Positions 5,410 through 7,989 of a stretch of 7,989 nucleotides of DNA are shown piece by piece. How positions within the stretch are numbered: position 1 is the stretch's first letter; each line of letters starts with the position of its first letter. The translations under genes were made by a program, and so were the position numbers. The notes under the pieces are model-generated. The model was not told the origin of the DNA and did not search any database. It saw only the letters and a list, made by a program, of their open reading frames with translations. This DNA is from Acidobacteriota bacterium (lineage in GTDB: Bacteria > Acidobacteriota > Vicinamibacteria > Vicinamibacterales > UBA2999). Location: positions 1 to 7,989 of the forward strand of contig JABFRY010000191.1 in NCBI GenBank assembly GCA_013140955.1. Reading direction: 5' to 3'.

Positions 5410-5577
5410 GCGAACTTCGAACGGTCGTCCCCTCCTGTATTTTCAGGCGCTCCCAGCGGCCTGACGGTGCCTTGCACCCCATCACGTTCGAGCGCCTCAC
5501 TGCAGGTGCCGCGTGAGCTAACGTTCGGCGAGTACGGCACTGGTGCCGTTCTGCGTACGCGGAATGCTGGGCTTTAC
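5409..5577 (+). other. Structured leader between rsmA and the RNase J gene
   Basis: This 169-base stretch holds no supportable gene, although the RNase J frame stays open through it by chance. It contains three inverted repeats: CCTG/CAGG around TATTTT (5434-5447), GGTGC/GCACC around CTT (5466-5478), and a 16-bp perfect palindrome (5534-5549). No Shine-Dalgarno precedes the ATG at 5578. In-frame GTG codons at 5467 and 5506 are alternative starts but also lack good sites. The layout suggests a long 5' leader, possibly regulatory. It matches no riboswitch or RNA gene I recognise. Confidence 0.45.
5534..5549. repeat. Perfect palindrome ACGGCACTGGTGCCGT in the RNase J leader
   Basis: Seven-base arms ACGGCAC and GTGCCGT flank a TG centre. 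After one mismatch a further AG/CT pair (5531-5532 with 5551-5552) extends it. In RNA it would fold as at least a 6-bp stem with a CUGG tetraloop, 28 bases before the start codon. In DNA it would suit a dimeric repressor. Confidence 0.6.
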
Positions 5578-7275
5578 ATGAATCAGGTTGGCGAATCGTC
5601 CGTGCCGTCAGGCACCCTCGAGGTCGTGCCCCTCGGGGGGCTCGGCGAGTTCGGGATGAACATGATGGCCATCTCCTGGGAGGACACGACCCTCCTGGTG
5701 GATGCCGGCGTCATGTTCCCCGACCCCGATCACCTCGGCGTGGACCTGATCATCCCCGACCTCTCCTACCTGGAGCGGCGCGGCAGCCGGGTGCAGGCCC
5801 TGCTCCTCACGCACGGGCACGAGGACCACATCGGCGCGGTGCCCTACGTGATGCCGCTCTTCGAGGGGCCGGTTTTCGGCACCCCGCTCACGCTGGCGCT
5901 GGTCGAGCCCAAGCTCGCCGAGCACCGGGTGCCCGCGGCCGGCCGGCTGCGCCCGGTGGGCCCGGGCGATCTGGTCCGCGTGGGACCGTTCGAGATCGAG
6001 TTCATCCGGGTCACCCACAGCATTCCCGGGTGCGTGGCCCTCGCCATCACCACGCCGCTCGGCACGGTCCTGCACACGGGCGACTTCAAGATCGATCAGA
6101 CGCCCATCGACGGCGTACCCTTCGACCTGCCGCGGTTCTCGCAGCTGGGTGATGCGGGCCTGCTGGCGCTGTTCTCCGACAGCACCAATGTCGATCGGCG
6201 TGGCTTCACGGGCACAGAACTCGATGTAGTGGAGGCCTTCGAGGAGATCTTCACCAGCACGACGGGCAAGCTCGTGGTTGCCCTGTTCTCGTCGAGCCTC
6301 TACCGGGTGCAGGTGCTGGTGGACCTGGCGGCGCAGTTCGATCGCAAGGTGGCCTTCATCGGCCGGAGCCTCATCCAGAACACCGAGATCGCCCAGCGCC
6401 TCGGGTTCCTGCGCATCCCGGCGGGCCTGCAGGTCCGCGACTCGGACGTGCCCGGGCTCGCCTCGCAGGACGTGCTCTGCCTGGTGACCGGTTCGCAGGG
6501 TGAACCCCAGGCGGCCCTCTCGCGCATCGCCATCGACGACCACCGGTACATCTCGGTCGGCCCCGACGACCGGGTCGTGTTGTCGGCCAGGGCCATCCCC
6601 GGCAACGAGAAGGCGATCGCCCGGACGATGAGTCACCTGGCCCGACGCGGCGCCGAGGTGATCACCAGCGACATGAAGCACGTGCACGTCTCCGGACACG
6701 GCAGCGCCGAGGAACTGAAGCTGGTGCTGGCGCTCACCCGTCCGCAGCACTTCATCCCGGTCCACGGCGAGTATCGCCAGCTGTCGTTGCACGCGCGTCT
6801 CGCCGGACGCGTTCTGGCCGGCCGCACCCCTGAGGTCAATGTCCTGCTGGCGCAGGACGGGGACCAGATCCACTTCGACGCGGCTGGCGCCCGGCTGGCG
6901 GGACGGGTACCCGTCGGCCGCACGCTGATCGACAGCACCCGCACGGGCGAGGTCATCGACGCCACCCTCCGCGATCGGCGGCACGTGGCCGGCGACGGCA
7001 TCGTGGTCGTGGTGGCCGCCATCGCGCGGCAGACGGGCCTGCTGGCGGGCACGCCCGAGATCGTGGCCCGGGGCTTCGTGCTCGAGGACGACGACGCGGG
7101 GGCGCTGTTCCGCGAGGCGGCGCTGGTGGCCACCGAGTGCATCATGGCCGCAAGCGTCGAGGAGCGCGCCGACGAGGGGTTGATGGGCGAACGGCTGCGC
7201 GTCGAGATGCGGCGATTCTTCAAGAAGCGGTCTGGCCGCCGGCCGCTGGTCCTGCCCGTACTGATGGAGGTGTAG
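5578..7275 (+). CDS. rnj: Ribonuclease J (metallo-beta-lactamase / beta-CASP RNase)
   Basis: RNase J combines endonuclease and 5'-to-3' exonuclease activity in mRNA turnover and in rRNA end maturation. The 565-residue length matches the family (about 555). After a short tail the protein opens with LEVVPLGGLGEFGMNM, the usual N-terminus. The metallo-beta-lactamase motif HGHEDH spans 79-84 (His79, His81, Asp83, His84), followed by HSIPGC and metal-bridging Asp169 in TGDFKID. The beta-CASP domain occupies the middle, with FSDSTNVDRRGFT. The VSGHGSAEEL motif (His370, His374) and PVHGEYRQL (His396) complete the active site, and a C-terminal domain follows from about 450. All metal ligands are intact. 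The ATG at 5578 has no Shine-Dalgarno and a long leader with palindromes, which hints at post-transcriptional control. Whether it is J1 or J2 type cannot be told here; a single complete copy suggests the active form. Confidence 0.95.
   Translation: MNQVGESSVPSGTLEVVPLGGLGEFGMNMMAISWEDTTLLVDAGVMFPDPDHLGVDLIIPDLSYLERRGSRVQALLLTHGHEDHIGAVPYVMPLFEGPVFGTPLTLALVEPKLAEHRVPAAGRLRPVGPGDLVRVGPFEIEFIRVTHSIPGCVALAITTPLGTVLHTGDFKIDQTPIDGVPFDLPRFSQLGDAGLLALFSDSTNVDRRGFTGTELDVVEAFEEIFTSTTGKLVVALFSSSLYRVQVLVDLAAQFDRKVAFIGRSLIQNTEIAQRLGFLRIPAGLQVRDSDVPGLASQDVLCLVTGSQGEPQAALSRIAIDDHRYISVGPDDRVVLSARAIPGNEKAIARTMSHLARRGAEVITSDMKHVHVSGHGSAEELKLVLALTRPQHFIPVHGEYRQLSLHARLAGRVLAGRTPEVNVLLAQDGDQIHFDAAGARLAGRVPVGRTLIDSTRTGEVIDATLRDRRHVAGDGIVVVVAAIARQTGLLAGTPEIVARGFVLEDDDAGALFREAALVATECIMAASVEERADEGLMGERLRVEMRRFFKKRSGRRPLVLPVLMEV
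7266..7271 (+). promoter_or_regulatory. Shine-Dalgarno of ftsK inside the end of the RNase J gene
   Basis: GGAGGT lies 6 bases before the GTG at 7278, within the last codons of the preceding gene. It supports this non-ATG start and translation from a shared message. Confidence 0.7.
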
Positions 7276-7277
7276 CG

Positions 7278-7989
7278 GTGGCCACCTCCGTGATCTCCCG
7301 GCGCGTCAGCGAATTCGTCGGCGTGGCGCTCTTCGCGCTGGCGCTGCTGTGGCTGATCGCCCTGATCACGCACGAGCCGACCGACCCCGCCTGGTTCTTC
7401 ACGACGGGAGGTGACCAGCCGCCGGTGAACTTCGCGGGGCGGGTGGGTGCGTTCCTCTCCGAGTTGTCGCTCCAGATGGTGGGGTACGCCGCCTACCTCA
7501 TCCCGATCGTGGTGGCGGTGGCCGGGTGGAGCTACTTCTGGTGCCAGCCGCTCGATGCGGCCTATACCAAGATCGTCGGGGCGGTCCTGTTCGTCGGGTG
7601 CCTGAGCACCTTCCTCGGCTTGATGCTCGCGCCGGCCGAGACGGCGGGCCGGAGCGTGGCGCCGGGCGGGGCCATCGGCACATGGCTGGCGGATCTGCTC
7701 GCGGCGTACTTGAACCGGACCGGCTCGGTCATCGTGCTGCTCACCCTCGCGGTGCTCGCCGTGATCCTGTCCACCCAGTTTTCGTTCGGTCGCCTCTCGA
7801 CCTCGGCCGTCCAGGGCCTCCGTGGCCTGACGGGCGCCACGATCGTCCGTGTCCGGACCGCGCTCGAGGAACGCCGGAAGCTGCGGCAGCGGCGTGAGGT
7901 GATGTCCCGACAGGCCAAGGCAGCTGCCGCCCAGGGCGCCGCCGGCGGCGCCGGCACGGGCGCAGCGCCCGACGCCGCGGTCGTGCGGC
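7278..7989 (+). CDS. ftsK: DNA translocase FtsK, N-terminal part (cut by window edge)
   Basis: FtsK anchors at the division septum and pumps chromosomal DNA to finish segregation and dimer resolution. Only 237 codons are visible, open to the edge. Four hydrophobic segments at about residues 13-31, 65-88, 98-118 and 150-168 form the 4TM membrane domain. The NFAGRVGAFLSELSLQMVGYAAYLIP stretch (from residue 51) follows the familiar FtsK/SpoIIIE pattern. A basic juxtamembrane region (about 190-215, ALEERRKLRQRR) and an Ala/Gly-rich low-complexity linker follow. The RecA-like motor and gamma domain lie outside, so identity rests on the membrane domain and on context. GTG at 7278 is two bases after the upstream stop and has a good ribosome binding site. 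The RNase J-FtsK neighbourhood is known in other phyla, for example mycobacteria, which supports the call. Confidence 0.85.
   Translation, partial: MATSVISRRVSEFVGVALFALALLWLIALITHEPTDPAWFFTTGGDQPPVNFAGRVGAFLSELSLQMVGYAAYLIPIVVAVAGWSYFWCQPLDAAYTKIVGAVLFVGCLSTFLGLMLAPAETAGRSVAPGGAIGTWLADLLAAYLNRTGSVIVLLTLAVLAVILSTQFSFGRLSTSAVQGLRGLTGATIVRVRTALEERRKLRQRREVMSRQAKAAAAQGAAGGAGTGAAPDAAVVR

Noticed and set aside
5411..5423. CGAACTTCGAACG as a LexA (SOS) box upstream of rnj
   Set aside because: The two GAAC units are direct repeats with N3 spacing and form neither CGAAC-N4-GTTCG nor GTTC-N7-GTTC. RNase J is not expected in the SOS regulon.
5466..5478. GGTGC-CTT-GCACC as an rsmA intrinsic terminator
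   Set aside because: The stem is only 5 bp with a 3-base loop, and it is followed by CCCATC rather than a T-run.
5389..5577. N-terminal extension of RNase J to an in-frame start at 5389
   Set aside because: It would overlap the rsmA stop and the predicted promoter, has no ribosome binding site, and adds residues unlike any RNase J N-terminus.
1..7989. A defence island, mobile element, CRISPR array or new multi-gene system
   Set aside because: Every frame with convincing coding signs is a housekeeping or small conserved gene. No integrase, transposase, direct-repeat array, toxin-antitoxin pair or abrupt composition change was seen.

Overview
The window is compact, very GC-rich bacterial chromosome with nine protein-coding genes, two of them cut by the window ends. 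Genes are separated by 0-35 bases or overlap, except at two control regions (2410-2545 and 5409-5577). There are no tRNA or rRNA genes, insertion sequences, CRISPR arrays or phage genes. The gene set (RNase J rather than a visible RNase E, a LexA with a TVHKHL-type recognition helix, a DUF3467 protein and a PF06262 zincin) fits a high-GC, non-proteobacterial lineage. Acidobacteriota is my best guess, by inference only.

Left arm (minus strand): a 200-residue exported protein of unknown function lies directly upstream of recG, whose 3' end runs off the left edge. Three bases separate the two genes and recG has no visible ribosome binding site, so they look co-transcribed and translationally coupled.

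Divergent control region (2410-2545): it carries a good sigma-70-type promoter for lexA (TTGATC, 17 bp, TATAGT), an extended -10 candidate for the minus-strand pair, a bulged inverted repeat over that second promoter, and a run of four GTTC-like elements at an exact 11-bp period across the lexA promoter. This run is the best candidate for the LexA operator.

Middle (plus strand, 2546-5408): lexA, a DUF3467 protein, nth (endonuclease III), a small PF06262 zinc metallopeptidase-like protein and rsmA/ksgA follow head to tail with TGATG, 35-bp and GTGA overlaps. They probably form one operon that joins SOS control, base-excision repair and 16S rRNA dimethylation.

Right arm (plus strand): a 169-base leader separates rsmA from the RNase J gene. 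An extended -10 element spans the rsmA stop codon, and the leader has a 16-bp perfect palindrome but no Shine-Dalgarno before the start. RNase J is followed 2 bases later by the start of ftsK, whose four-helix membrane domain is present and whose motor domain lies outside the window.

The window is mostly conserved housekeeping content. I found no new multi-gene system. The points worth a second look are the period-11 array at lexA, the RNase J leader, and the two uncharacterised proteins tied to recG and nth.
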